Below, piece by piece: positions 24,600-32,714 of a DNA stretch of 64,000 nt. How positions within the stretch are numbered: the first letter of the stretch is position 1; each line of letters opens with the position of its first letter. The DNA comes from CAZGUH01 sp964529005 (GTDB lineage Bacteria > Actinomycetota > Acidimicrobiia > Acidimicrobiales > Ilumatobacteraceae), in contig CAZGUH010000003.1 in assembly GCA_964529005.1 (NCBI GenBank), positions 88,613 to 152,612 of the forward strand, given 5' to 3'. A program made the translations under genes and the position numbers. Below the pieces are notes generated by a model. That model searched no databases. It saw only the letters and a list, made by a program, of their open reading frames with translations, and had not been told where the DNA came from.

Positions 24600-26377
24600 T
24601 CCGACTCGCCGACGACCGCTTCGTACGGACCGGTCTCGTCGTAGTCGGCGTAGAACTCGGGGTGCGTCTCGGGCGACGGGAACTCGTCGAGGTCGCGCAG
24701 CGCCGAGGCGACGCCGACGGCGCCGCCGGAGCGCTCCATCCAGGAGCGGAACGACTCACCGGCGGTCCGCTCGTCGTTGAACCGCCGCACGACCCGCACG
24801 GCCGCCTCGGGGGCCGACTTGGCCGGAAGGCGCAGGGCCTTCTCGCCGAAGTGAATGCGCTCCTCCCCGACGTAGCCCCCGAGCAGCATCTGGTAGCCCG
24901 GCGCGGACCGCCCGTGGGCGCGGCGCTCGGCGCCGAAGAAGCCGACGTCGACAGCGTGGTGCTGGCCGCAGCTGTTGGTGCAGCCGGAGATGTTGATCCG
25001 CACGCCTCCGACCTCGGCGAGGCCTTCCTCCTCGAGCCGCTCACCGATCGCCTTGGCGAGCCCACGCGACTGCGTGACCGCCAGGTTGCAGGTGTCGGCG
25101 CCGGGGCAGGCCACGACGTCGCGGGCGAGCTCGGCGCCGGGTTGCGCCATGCCGATGGCCTCGAGCCGGGCGTAGAGGACCGGGAGGTCGCCCTCTGTCA
25201 GACCTCGGAAGACCACGTTCTGACGGTTGCTGAGGCGCACGTCGGCGCCGAACTCGCGCTGCGCCGAGGCGAGCGCACGGAACTGGGCTGCGGTGACGTC
25301 GCCGAGCGCGGCGTAGGCGACCGCCGACACGGTGCCGTTGGCGGTGCCCCGGATGACGCTCGTGGCGACCCAGCGCTTGAAGGGATCGCTCGGCAGCACG
25401 CTGACCTGCACACCCTGCCCGATCGCGGTGGCCTCGACCGTGCTCGATGCGCCCGCGGGGGCGTCGCCGAGCTTCTGCACGATCTCGGGGATCCCCCCTG
25501 GCCAGGTCGACGACCCGGGAAGCGTCTTGCGCACCTTCAACACCCGGCGGCGCACCTCGTCGATGCCGAGCTGGTCGACGACCCACTTGAGCCGGGCGCG
25601 CAGCTTGTTGTCGCGGTTGCCGGTCTGGTCGAACACCCGCAGGACGGCTTCGATCGTCGGCAGCAGGTCTTCGCGCGAGGTGAAGTCCTCCAGCGCCAGC
25701 GCCGGGTGCGGTGTCGCACCCAGGCCACCGGCGATGAACACCTTGAAGCCCTGCTCCTCGTTGCCGTGCTCGTCGATCCGTGTGGTGGCGACGACGCCGA
25801 CGTCGTTGAACATCGCCTGGCCGCAGTCCGTGCTGCACCCGGAGAAGTTGATCTTGAACTTGCGCGGCAGGCGCTGGGACAGCGGGTTGCGCACGAAGTG
25901 CTGGAACGCTGCCTCTGCCCAGGCCGTGACGTCGAGCTTCTCGTGCGGGCAGGCTCCGGCGAGGTGGCATGCCATCACGTTGCGAACCGTGTCGCCGCAC
26001 GCTTCGCGGCTGGTCAGGCCGACGCTGGCGAGGTGACGCATCACGTCCGGGGTGAGGCTCAGGTCCACGTAGTGGAACTGCACGTTCTGCCTCGTGGTGA
26101 TGTGCCCCCACCCGCGCGAGTAGGTCTCGGCGAGGTAGGCCATCATGTCGAACTGCTCGGGGGTGATGGCGCCGCCCGGCATCTTGACTCGCACCATCTG
26201 GTTCGTCCCGCCCTGACGCTGGCCGTAGATGCCGTTGTTCAGGCGCATCACACGGAACACGTCTTCTTCGATCTCGCCCGCCAGGTACTGGGCGACCGCC
26301 CGCTCGAAGCGCTCGATGTCGCGCTTCTGCTCGGCGACCAGATCACGTGGTGCGGCGACCACTGGCGCGATGCTCAC
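24587..26377 (-). CDS. Ferredoxin-dependent sulfite (or nitrite) reductase
   Basis: 596 aa from a GTG with GAGGGAG 5 nt upstream; an in-frame GTG 12 codons earlier (26413) lacks such a site. Contains two ferredoxin-like half domains (NQMVRVKMPGGAITPEQF, GWGHITTRQNVQFHYVDL) and two 4Fe-4S/sirohaem segments. The cluster cysteines are in CPGADTC and GCTNSC. Six-electron reduction of sulfite to sulfide is most likely because APS reductase, ATP sulfurylase and sirohaem genes lie directly downstream; nitrite reduction cannot be excluded from sequence. Overlaps the DUF4202 gene. Confidence 0.92.
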   Translation of the reverse strand: MSIAPVVAAPRDLVAEQKRDIERFERAVAQYLAGEIEEDVFRVMRLNNGIYGQRQGGTNQMVRVKMPGGAITPEQFDMMAYLAETYSRGWGHITTRQNVQFHYVDLSLTPDVMRHLASVGLTSREACGDTVRNVMACHLAGACPHEKLDVTAWAEAAFQHFVRNPLSQRLPRKFKINFSGCSTDCGQAMFNDVGVVATTRIDEHGNEEQGFKVFIAGGLGATPHPALALEDFTSREDLLPTIEAVLRVFDQTGNRDNKLRARLKWVVDQLGIDEVRRRVLKVRKTLPGSSTWPGGIPEIVQKLGDAPAGASSTVEATAIGQGVQVSVLPSDPFKRWVATSVIRGTANGTVSAVAYAALGDVTAAQFRALASAQREFGADVRLSNRQNVVFRGLTEGDLPVLYARLEAIGMAQPGAELARDVVACPGADTCNLAVTQSRGLAKAIGERLEEEGLAEVGGVRINISGCTNSCGQHHAVDVGFFGAERRAHGRSAPGYQMLLGGYVGEERIHFGEKALRLPAKSAPEAAVRVVRRFNDERTAGESFRSWMERSGGAVGVASALRDLDEFPSPETHPEFYADYDETGPYEAVVGESECAV

Positions 26378-26428
26378 GGCGACTCCCTCGGTGGTGGTGG
26401 TGTGCCCCCGCACGAAAACCCGGCGAGA

Positions 26429-26444
26429 CAGGTCAACTTTATCG
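26429..26444. promoter_or_regulatory. Putative sulfur-regulon operator before sulfite reductase
   Basis: CAGGTCAACTTTATCG matches the cysH element at 23967-23982 in 13 of 16 positions (CAGGTCAnnTTTnTCG). It lies about 50 nt before the sulfite reductase start and is flanked by imperfect complementary arms CGAAAACCCG and CGGGTTTCG. Confidence 0.5.
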
Positions 26445-26509
26445 GGTTTCGCCGGCCGCGGCCATGAAAGGTCGACGAGCGGCCTCGACGGCGCCGATTC
26501 CGCCCTCGC

Positions 26510-26767
26510 CTACGCCCCCGCGTCCTCGCCGATCTCACGCAGCGCGTCGCGCAAGGCGACCCGCAAGCGCCGTGCGTGCGCCGGCAGCAGGTGCGCCACC
26601 AGGCCCTCGCCCGGCCGGCCGACCTCTTCCACGGTCAGCACGACACGCGGCTCGGCGTCGTCGTAGTCGTCGCTGATCGCCACCGCCCACGACAGGCGGG
26701 CCGCGTCTTCGGCGCCCGGCGGAAGGTCGGACTCCTCGAACGGGTGGTCGTCGATCGATCGGCGCAT
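26510..26767 (-). CDS. Hypothetical protein, 85 aa
   Basis: Small acidic protein from the ATG of MRRSIDDHPFEESDLPPG. The middle reads like a beta-rich sheet (VLTVEEVGRPGEGLVAHLLP) and the end like a helix (RRLRVALRDALREIGEDAG). No domain recognised. Codon use is like the neighbours and no better gene occupies this interval, but support is limited. It is divergent from the acyl-CoA dehydrogenase gene. Confidence 0.5.
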   Translation of the reverse strand: MRRSIDDHPFEESDLPPGAEDAARLSWAVAISDDYDDAEPRVVLTVEEVGRPGEGLVAHLLPAHARRLRVALRDALREIGEDAGA

Positions 26768-26873
26768 CGCTCCACGATGGCATGTCGGCGTCCCGCGCCG
26801 CTCCGTGCCGACCCGTCGTGATGCGTCGGCAGCGCCGGCGCGAGCGAAGTCGGCCGCTGCGAGCGCTGGCGCG

Positions 26874-26879
26874 TACGAT
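26874..26879 (+). promoter_or_regulatory. -10 box of leaderless acyl-CoA dehydrogenase gene
   Basis: TACGAT ends 8 nt before the ATG at 26888; no ribosome binding site lies between. Confidence 0.4.
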
Positions 26880-26887
26880 CCGAGACG

Positions 26888-27985
26888 ATGGACTTCAGCT
26901 GGACCGAGGAACAGGACGCCCTGCGCGAGCAGGCTCGCAAGGTTGGCGAGGAGGCGGTCGCCCGGTTCGGCCGGCACAACGACAGCTGGATCAACGGCTA
27001 CTCGAAGGAGTTCTCCCGCGAGCTCGCGGCCCTCGGCTGGATCGGCATGACGTGGCCCGTCGAATTCGGCGGAGGCGGGCGCCCGCCGATCGATCGGCTC
27101 ATCGTCGGAGAGGAGCTGATCAAGGCCGGCGCTCCGATCGCTGCCAGCTGGTTCGCAGACCGGCAGATGGGTCCCACGCTCATCGCCTACGGCCGGCCCG
27201 ACCAGCAGGCCGAGTTCCTGCCCCGGATCCTCAGCGGCGAGACCACCTGGTGCATCGGCATGAGCGAGCCCGAGGCAGGCAGCGACCTGGCCGGCGTGAA
27301 GACCTCAGCGCGCCGCGATGGCGAGGAGTGGGTGATCAACGGGCAGAAGATCTGGACCAGCTTCGGCGCCGAGGCGGACTACTGCTACCTCATCTGCCGC
27401 ACGTCGTCGGAGGGGCCGCCGCACGCCGGGGTCAGCGAGATCATCGTGCCGATGACCACGCCCGGCATCGAGGTCCGCAAGATCACCGACATGACGACGA
27501 ACCGCCACTTCTGCGAGGTGTTCTTCACCGACGTGCGCGTGCCGGCGACCAACCTCGTGGGGACAGAGGGCGCGGCGTTCAAGCAGACGATGCGCCAGCT
27601 GGAGCACGAGCGTGGCGGCATCGATCGCCTGGTGTCGAACCACGCGCTCTACTGCATGGCCCGCGACCGCGCCGACACGTCCGACCCGATCGTGCGCCAG
27701 GAGATCGCCGACATCGAGTCCCGCTACCGCATCGGCCGGATCCTGGTCGTGCGCGAGGTGCTGAAGCAGGCCCCGGCCGGCTTCTCGGCGGCGACGAAGT
27801 GCTTCTGCACCGAGCACGAACAGCGCGTGGCCGAGTTCGTGGCACGCGTGTTCGGCGCCGAGGCCATGCTGTGGAACGACGTCACCCGTGGGCTGATGTA
27901 CGGCCCGGGCTACACGATCATGGGCGGCACGTCGAACATCATGCGCAACATCCTCGGCGAGCGGGTCCTCGGCCTCCCTCGCTGA
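26888..27985 (+). CDS. Acyl-CoA dehydrogenase family protein
   Basis: 365 aa flavoprotein. Acyl-CoA dehydrogenase signatures are CIGMSEPEAGSDLAGVKTSA in the middle beta domain, WVINGQKIWTSFG, and the C-terminal YTIMGGTSNIMRNILGERVL. It introduces an alpha,beta double bond into an acyl-CoA with FAD and passes electrons to ETF. The usual catalytic Glu position could not be fixed by eye. It is followed by the YceI gene after 16 nt. The substrate may be a short-chain, branched or steroid-side-chain acyl-CoA; unresolved. Confidence 0.9.
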   Translation: MDFSWTEEQDALREQARKVGEEAVARFGRHNDSWINGYSKEFSRELAALGWIGMTWPVEFGGGGRPPIDRLIVGEELIKAGAPIAASWFADRQMGPTLIAYGRPDQQAEFLPRILSGETTWCIGMSEPEAGSDLAGVKTSARRDGEEWVINGQKIWTSFGAEADYCYLICRTSSEGPPHAGVSEIIVPMTTPGIEVRKITDMTTNRHFCEVFFTDVRVPATNLVGTEGAAFKQTMRQLEHERGGIDRLVSNHALYCMARDRADTSDPIVRQEIADIESRYRIGRILVVREVLKQAPAGFSAATKCFCTEHEQRVAEFVARVFGAEAMLWNDVTRGLMYGPGYTIMGGTSNIMRNILGERVLGLPR

Positions 27986-28001
27986 CGCCTCGCCGATCGG
28001 C

Positions 28002-28757
28002 ATGATGCGGTCACATCGCCGCCGGCGAGCTCTCCTCGCCGCCCTCGCCGCCGTGCTCGTGCTCGCCGCCGCGGCGGGGCTCGGGATCTGGTGGTTCTTC
28101 CGAGACGACGCGCCCGATGCGGTGACCCTGGATGCGGCGACGGCGACCGTCGACAGCACGATCGGCGAAGGGGCGGCCACCCCGGCCGAGGCGCGCCGGG
28201 GCATCGAGGGGTCGTGGGCGGTCGACACCACCGTCGGCACGTTCAGCTTCGAGGACTCCACGGGGACGTTCGCCGGCTTCCGGGTGCAGGAGCGGCTGAG
28301 CGGCATCGGCGAGACGACCGCAGTCGGCCGCACGCCGGCGGTGTCCGGCACGATCACGATCGAGGGCTCGACGCTGACCGCCGCGACGATCGCAGCGGAC
28401 ATGACGGCGATCACCACGAACGACGGGCGGCGCAACAACGCTGTCCAGCGAGCCCTCGAGACGTCGACCTTCCCCGCCGCGACCTTCACGCTCACCGAGC
28501 CGATCGACCTCGGCGCCGACGCCGGCGGCGGAGAGCCGATCGCCGTCGTCGCCACCGGCGAGCTCACCATCCACGGCGTCACGACGCCTGCCGAGCTGCC
28601 CCTCGAGGCCCAGCTCGTCGGCGGCAAGATCGTCGTCGTCGGCTCGATCGAGGTGAGCTTCGCCGACTACGGCGTGGACCTCCCCGATGCGCCGATCGTC
28701 CTGTCCGCCGAGGACCACGGCATCGTCGAGTTCCAGCTGTACTTCACACCGGCGTGA
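28002..28757 (+). CDS. YceI-like domain protein with N-terminal membrane anchor
   Basis: 251 aa. Residues 9-33 form a single membrane segment (LLAALAAVLVLAAAAGLGIWWFF) after an arginine-rich start, so the rest lies outside the cell membrane. From about residue 65 the YceI fold is visible: GSWAVDTTVGTFSFEDSTG, the GTITIEGSTLTAATIAADM strand, RRNNAVQRALETSTFPAATF and GELTIHGVTTPAELPLEAQL. YceI lipocalin-like proteins bind isoprenoids or other lipids. The gene ends in a strong hairpin terminator. Isoprenoid binding would fit the hopanoid cluster 1.4 kb away, but that is inference. Confidence 0.88.
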   Translation: MMRSHRRRRALLAALAAVLVLAAAAGLGIWWFFRDDAPDAVTLDAATATVDSTIGEGAATPAEARRGIEGSWAVDTTVGTFSFEDSTGTFAGFRVQERLSGIGETTAVGRTPAVSGTITIEGSTLTAATIAADMTAITTNDGRRNNAVQRALETSTFPAATFTLTEPIDLGADAGGGEPIAVVATGELTIHGVTTPAELPLEAQLVGGKIVVVGSIEVSFADYGVDLPDAPIVLSAEDHGIVEFQLYFTPA

Positions 28758-28762
28758 GACGC

Positions 28763-28796
28763 GACGAGGGGCCGCCCTGCGCAGCGGCCCCTCGTC
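28763..28796 (+). terminator. Terminator after YceI gene
   Basis: A 13-bp perfect stem GACGAGGGGCCGC / GCGGCCCCTCGTC with an 8-nt loop, beginning 6 nt after the stop codon. It lies between convergent genes and can end both transcripts; there is no long T tract. Confidence 0.7.
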
Positions 28797-28811
28797 CCCT
28801 CGGACCTTCTG

Positions 28812-29993
28812 TCAGATCCGAGTCCGCCGAACCAGCGATCGCAGGCTGCCGCCCGACATCGTGAAGATCGCGCCAAGGGCGATCACCACGGCGAGCGTGG
28901 CGCCGGCCGTCGGCAGCACACCGCCCACACCGGAGCCGGAACCGACGCTGCCGGGCGCCGCGCCGCCGGAGCCCGACACGCTGCCGGGCGCTTCCGACGC
29001 CGACTCGTCACCGGCGGCGCTCGGTTCGTCGCCACCCGCGATCGGCCCACCGCTGCCGGGATCGCCGCCGACCTCGGGGTCAGGACCCGCAGGATCGGGC
29101 GAGGTCGGGGTGACCGATTGCGGGCACGGCGTGGGCGCGCTCTGGAACACGCCGACCGCGACGCATGCCAGCGACGACACGTCGGCGCCGCCGGCCGGCG
29201 TCACGACCCCGGTGACGAGGTCTTCGATGATCGAGATCGCGCCGCCCGGCACCACGCCCGGCTCCGGCGCGACGCCTGGAGGGGTGCTCGTGCCGACCTG
29301 CGACAGCGGGCACGGGTCGGGGGCCGCGCCGAGCACGCCGACGCCGATGCAGTTGCCGGTGACCACGTCGGCGTCGAGGCCTGCGATCTCACCGGCCACG
29401 TCCGCATCGGTGACGTTGGTGATGCCGATGCCGCCGGACGCGCCGTCGAGGCCCTCGATGGCCGTCGTGGTCGACAGGTGGGCGCCTGCCAGAACGCGGC
29501 CGAGGTCGTCGCCGGCGAGGTCGTTGGCCGGGGCGCTGACCGTCTCGAGGCTCCTGCTCGACACGCTCGCGGCGACGTCGGCGCTCACCGCCGTGCGGCT
29601 GCTCGATGTGTCGAGCGAAACGGTCACGTCGAGCCCGGCATCCAGGTCACCCCCGATCGGCAGGCCGCCCGGCACCACGGCGTCGATCAGCCCTCCGACG
29701 TCGAGGCCGAGATCGACCGTGGTCGCGCCGTCGGTGGCGATGTCGAGATCGATCGGTGGGGTCGTCGCCGGTGCGGTTGCGGCGGGAGGTGTCGTGTCCG
29801 GTGGCGTCGTGGCAGGTGGCGCGGACGCGTCGGGACAGAGCAGTGGGAGCCCGAGCGGTGATGTCAGATCACACACCAGGTTGCCTTCGTCGGTGGGCGC
29901 GCTCGGCGCAGCGGAGGCGTTCGCGGCCGGCACGATCGTCGCCGCGGCCAATCCCACAGTCAGCGTCGCCACCATGGTCGTCATCCGTCTCAT
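28812..29993 (-). CDS. Cell-wall-anchored surface protein with LPTAG sorting motif
   Basis: 393 aa from an ATG with GGAGG 6 nt upstream. Signal peptide at residues 1-29 (VATLTVGLAAATIVPAANASA). Then a proline/threonine-rich linker and a low-complexity region rich in Gly, Val and Asp. Two copies of a short cysteine motif occur: CIGVGVLGAAPDPCP and CVAVGVFQSAPTPCP. The C-terminus has LPTAG at 360-364, a hydrophobic segment and RSLVRRTRI, the layout of a sortase substrate. No sortase is in the window. Function unknown; possibly an adhesin or structural wall protein. It is divergent from the hopanoid operon. Confidence 0.78.
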   Translation of the reverse strand: MRRMTTMVATLTVGLAAATIVPAANASAAPSAPTDEGNLVCDLTSPLGLPLLCPDASAPPATTPPDTTPPAATAPATTPPIDLDIATDGATTVDLGLDVGGLIDAVVPGGLPIGGDLDAGLDVTVSLDTSSSRTAVSADVAASVSSRSLETVSAPANDLAGDDLGRVLAGAHLSTTTAIEGLDGASGGIGITNVTDADVAGEIAGLDADVVTGNCIGVGVLGAAPDPCPLSQVGTSTPPGVAPEPGVVPGGAISIIEDLVTGVVTPAGGADVSSLACVAVGVFQSAPTPCPQSVTPTSPDPAGPDPEVGGDPGSGGPIAGGDEPSAAGDESASEAPGSVSGSGGAAPGSVGSGSGVGGVLPTAGATLAVVIALGAIFTMSGGSLRSLVRRTRI

Positions 29994-30132
29994 CGGAACC
30001 TCCTGGCGGGATGGACGTGTTCGTGTCCCCACCCCTCCAAAGCGACCACCCGCATCCGCGGTCACGCCGCCCGGCGAGAAATTTGTTGCATCGGAAAGCG
30101 ATGACCACGCATCGCGCGCAGGCCCCGTGTTC

Positions 30133-30978
30133 GTGGGCCAATATGGAGGGGCGAGCCAGCACACCCACCTGCGCAACGTCTGGGGCGACAGCGCCGTCGC
30201 CATCACGGGCGCGTCGCGCGGTCTCGGCCGCGCGGTCGCGGTCGCCGCCTCTGCTCGCGGCGCGCGCGTCGGCTTGCTCGCGCGCTCGTCGACGGATCTC
30301 GTTTCCACGCTGCACCGGTGCGGCGATCGGGGTGTCGCCGTGGCGTGCGACGTCGGAGACCCGAGCGCGACCGCTCGGGCGTTCAGCGACGTGCATGACG
30401 CGCTCGGCCCGATCGACGTGCTGATCTGCTGCGCCGGCGTCGGCGCGTACGGATCGTTCACCGACCTTTCGGAGGCCACTGCGGAGGAGGTGATCCGCGT
30501 CAACGCGCTCGGGTGCCTCCACGCGGCACGCGCGGTGCTGCCCGGCATGCTGGAGCGCGGACGTGGCCGCATCATGCTCGTCGGCTCCATCGCGGGGCGC
30601 GTCGGTGTGCCCCTCGAAGCTGCGTACTCGGCGTCGAAGTTCGCCGTCACCGGACTTGCCCGAGCCCTCGACGCGGAGGTCGCGGGCAGTGGCGTCTCGG
30701 TCGGCGTGATCGGATTCGGCCCGATCGCCACCGACTTCTTCACCGCCCGCGGGCACGCCTACGCGCGCCGCCGCCCGAAGCCGATGCCGGTCGAGCGCGC
30801 CGCCATCCACGTGCTGCGTGCCGTGGAGCGGGGCACGCCCGATGCCATTCGCCCGCGCTGGCTGCGCGCTGCGGTGGTGGTCGACGCGGTTGCGCCCTCC
30901 CTGTATCGCATCGGCGCAGCACGCGCAACCACGAAAGGTCGCACGGGCTCGTCTCCGGGGCGTGCTAGTAGTGAGCCC
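30133..30978 (+). CDS. SDR family oxidoreductase (in frame with hpnC)
   Basis: Short-chain dehydrogenase/reductase: cofactor motif AITGASRGLGRA, CCAGVGAYG, catalytic tyrosine in YSASKFAVTGLARAL and the downstream IGFGPIATDFF. The start is uncertain (GTG 30133 or 30127; a purine-rich GGAGGGG lies at 30145). There is no stop before the hpnC start: the frame runs through, while the neighbouring frame shows TAG TAG TGA at 30966-30974. So it is either a true SDR-HpnC fusion or a separate gene with a frameshift near its end. First gene of the hopanoid operon; its role is unknown. Confidence 0.75.
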
Positions 30979-31866
30979 GTGGGGAAGACGGCAGAGTCGA
31001 TCGCGATCGCCGAGGCAGCCGATCTGCTCGTCGCGCGTGCATCGGCCGAGAACTTCACAGTGGCGCCGCGGTTCCTGCCGCGTGCGTGGCGCGACGATCT
31101 GATGACGCTGTACCGCTACGCCCGGCTCGTCGACTGGGTCGGCGACGAGTACACCGGCGATCGCCTCGCGACGCTCGACTGGATCGAAGCGTGCGTGGAG
31201 CGCGCGGCCAAGGGATGCGAGCTGCGCCCAGGGGCCGAACGCCGGCTGTTCGCGCCGCTCGCCGAGCTGATCGCCCGCCGCGATCTGTCCCTCCAGCCGC
31301 TGCTCGACCTCGTGGAGGCGAACCGTCGCGACCAACGTGAGCACCGCTACGCGGCGTTCTCCGACCTCCTCGGGTATTGCCGGTTGTCCGCCAACCCGGT
31401 CGGCCGTCTGGTGCTGGAGATCATCGGCGCATCGACACCGACGCGGGTCTCGTGGTCCGACGACGTGTGCACCGCGCTCCAGCTGGTGGAGCATTGGCAG
31501 GACGTCGCCGAGGACGCGCACGCCGGCCGCATCTACCTGCCGGCCGACGACCGGGCACGCTTCGGCGTCGCCGAGGACGACCTTCTCGCCCCGTCGGCGT
31601 CACCACAGCTGCGGGCGCTGATGCTCTTCGAGGCCCAGCGCGCCCGCGAGATGCTCGCGTCCGGCGCCGACCTGACGAGCAGCCTGGACGGCCGCGCGCG
31701 GGTGCTCGTCGCCGGGTTCGTGGCCGGTGGACACGCGGTGGTCGACGCGATCGAACAGGCCGGCGGGGACGTGCTCGCCCACCGTTGCCGGCCGGCGCGG
31801 CGGCGGGTCGCGGCGCACACCGCCCGGCTGCTGCGCCCCGGCACGTCGCGAAAGGGGCACGCGTGA
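30979..31866 (+). CDS. hpnC: Squalene synthesis protein HpnC
   Basis: About 295 aa from the GTG of VGKTAESIAIAEAADLL. Trans-isoprenyl diphosphate synthase fold of the squalene/phytoene synthase family: ENFTVAPRFLPRAWRDDLMTLYRYARLVDWVGDEYTGD at the start (HpnC-type DEYTGD in place of the first DXXXD) and ALQLVEHWQDVAEDAHAGRIYLP. In the three-enzyme route HpnD makes presqualene diphosphate, HpnC converts it to hydroxysqualene and HpnE reduces that to squalene. The frame is open upstream into the SDR. Overlaps hpnD by 4 nt (GTGA). Confidence 0.9.
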   Translation: MGKTAESIAIAEAADLLVARASAENFTVAPRFLPRAWRDDLMTLYRYARLVDWVGDEYTGDRLATLDWIEACVERAAKGCELRPGAERRLFAPLAELIARRDLSLQPLLDLVEANRRDQREHRYAAFSDLLGYCRLSANPVGRLVLEIIGASTPTRVSWSDDVCTALQLVEHWQDVAEDAHAGRIYLPADDRARFGVAEDDLLAPSASPQLRALMLFEAQRAREMLASGADLTSSLDGRARVLVAGFVAGGHAVVDAIEQAGGDVLAHRCRPARRRVAAHTARLLRPGTSRKGHA

Positions 31867-32714
31867 TCTCGCTCGAGGCGGCCTACGCCGAATGCGAACG
31901 GATCACGGCGCGCGAGGCGAAGAACTTCGCCTACGGCATCAAGCTGCTCGACCGCCCGCGCCGCGATGCGCTCTCGGCGGTGTACGCGATGGCACGCCGG
32001 ATCGACGACATCGGCGACGGCGACATGGCCCCCGCGGACAAGCTCGCTGCGCTCGTGCTCGTGCGCAAGTCGATCGAACATCTCGCGGACGCCGAGACCG
32101 ATTCCGACGACCCGGTGCTCGTCGCCCTCGCACACGCAACCGCGCGATACGACCTGCCGCTCGACGAGTTCGGGCTGCTGATCGAAGGATGCGAGACCGA
32201 CGTGCGCGGCGGCGGATGCGCGACGTTCGACGAGCTGCTGCGCTATTGCCGCCTGGTGGCCGGATCGATCGGCCGGTTGTCGCTGGCGATCTTCGGCACC
32301 GCCGATCCGGAGTCCGCGCAGCCGCGCGCCGAAGCGCTCGGCGTCGCGCTCCAGATCACCAACATCCTGCGCGACATCGTCGAAGACCGCTCGATGGGCC
32401 GCGTCTACCTGCCCCACGACGAAGCCGCGCGGCTCGGGTGCGCGCCCGACCTCAGCGGACCACCCGAGGCGCTCGCTGCGCTGGTGGCCGCCGTCGCCCC
32501 GCGGGCGCGCGAGCACTTCGCGATCGGCTTGCAGCTGCTGCCGTTGCTCGACCACCGCAGCCGCGCCTGCGTCGCAGCGATGGCGGGCATCTACCGACGC
32601 CTGCTCGATCGCATCGAGGCCGAACCGGCCCGGGTGTTGCGTGAGCGCGTGTCGTTGCCCACCCACGAGAAGCTCTGGGTCGCAGCCCGGAGCCTTGCAG
32701 GCGGCCGTGCCTGA
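31863..32714 (+). CDS. hpnD: Presqualene diphosphate synthase HpnD
   Basis: 283 aa from a GTG that overlaps the hpnC stop (GTGA), with AAAGGGG upstream. Condenses two farnesyl diphosphates to presqualene diphosphate. Conserved segments: NFAYGIKLLDRPRRDALSAVYAMARRIDDIGDG (first Asp-rich motif), GSIGRLSLAIFG, and ALQITNILRDIVEDRSMGRVYLP (second Asp-rich motif). Length is normal. It overlaps hpnE by 8 nt. Confidence 0.95.
   Translation: MISLEAAYAECERITAREAKNFAYGIKLLDRPRRDALSAVYAMARRIDDIGDGDMAPADKLAALVLVRKSIEHLADAETDSDDPVLVALAHATARYDLPLDEFGLLIEGCETDVRGGGCATFDELLRYCRLVAGSIGRLSLAIFGTADPESAQPRAEALGVALQITNILRDIVEDRSMGRVYLPHDEAARLGCAPDLSGPPEALAALVAAVAPRAREHFAIGLQLLPLLDHRSRACVAAMAGIYRRLLDRIEAEPARVLRERVSLPTHEKLWVAARSLAGGRA

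Noticed and set aside
28687..30132. Long plus-strand open frame upstream of the SDR
   Set aside because: It is antisense to the LPTAG surface protein, whose signal peptide, ribosome binding site and sorting tail are clear. The Pro/Ser-rich plus-strand translation has no recognisable features.
29994..30743. N-terminal extension of the minus-strand surface-protein frame
   Set aside because: It lies opposite the SDR domain; the true start at 29993 has GGAGG and a signal peptide directly after it.
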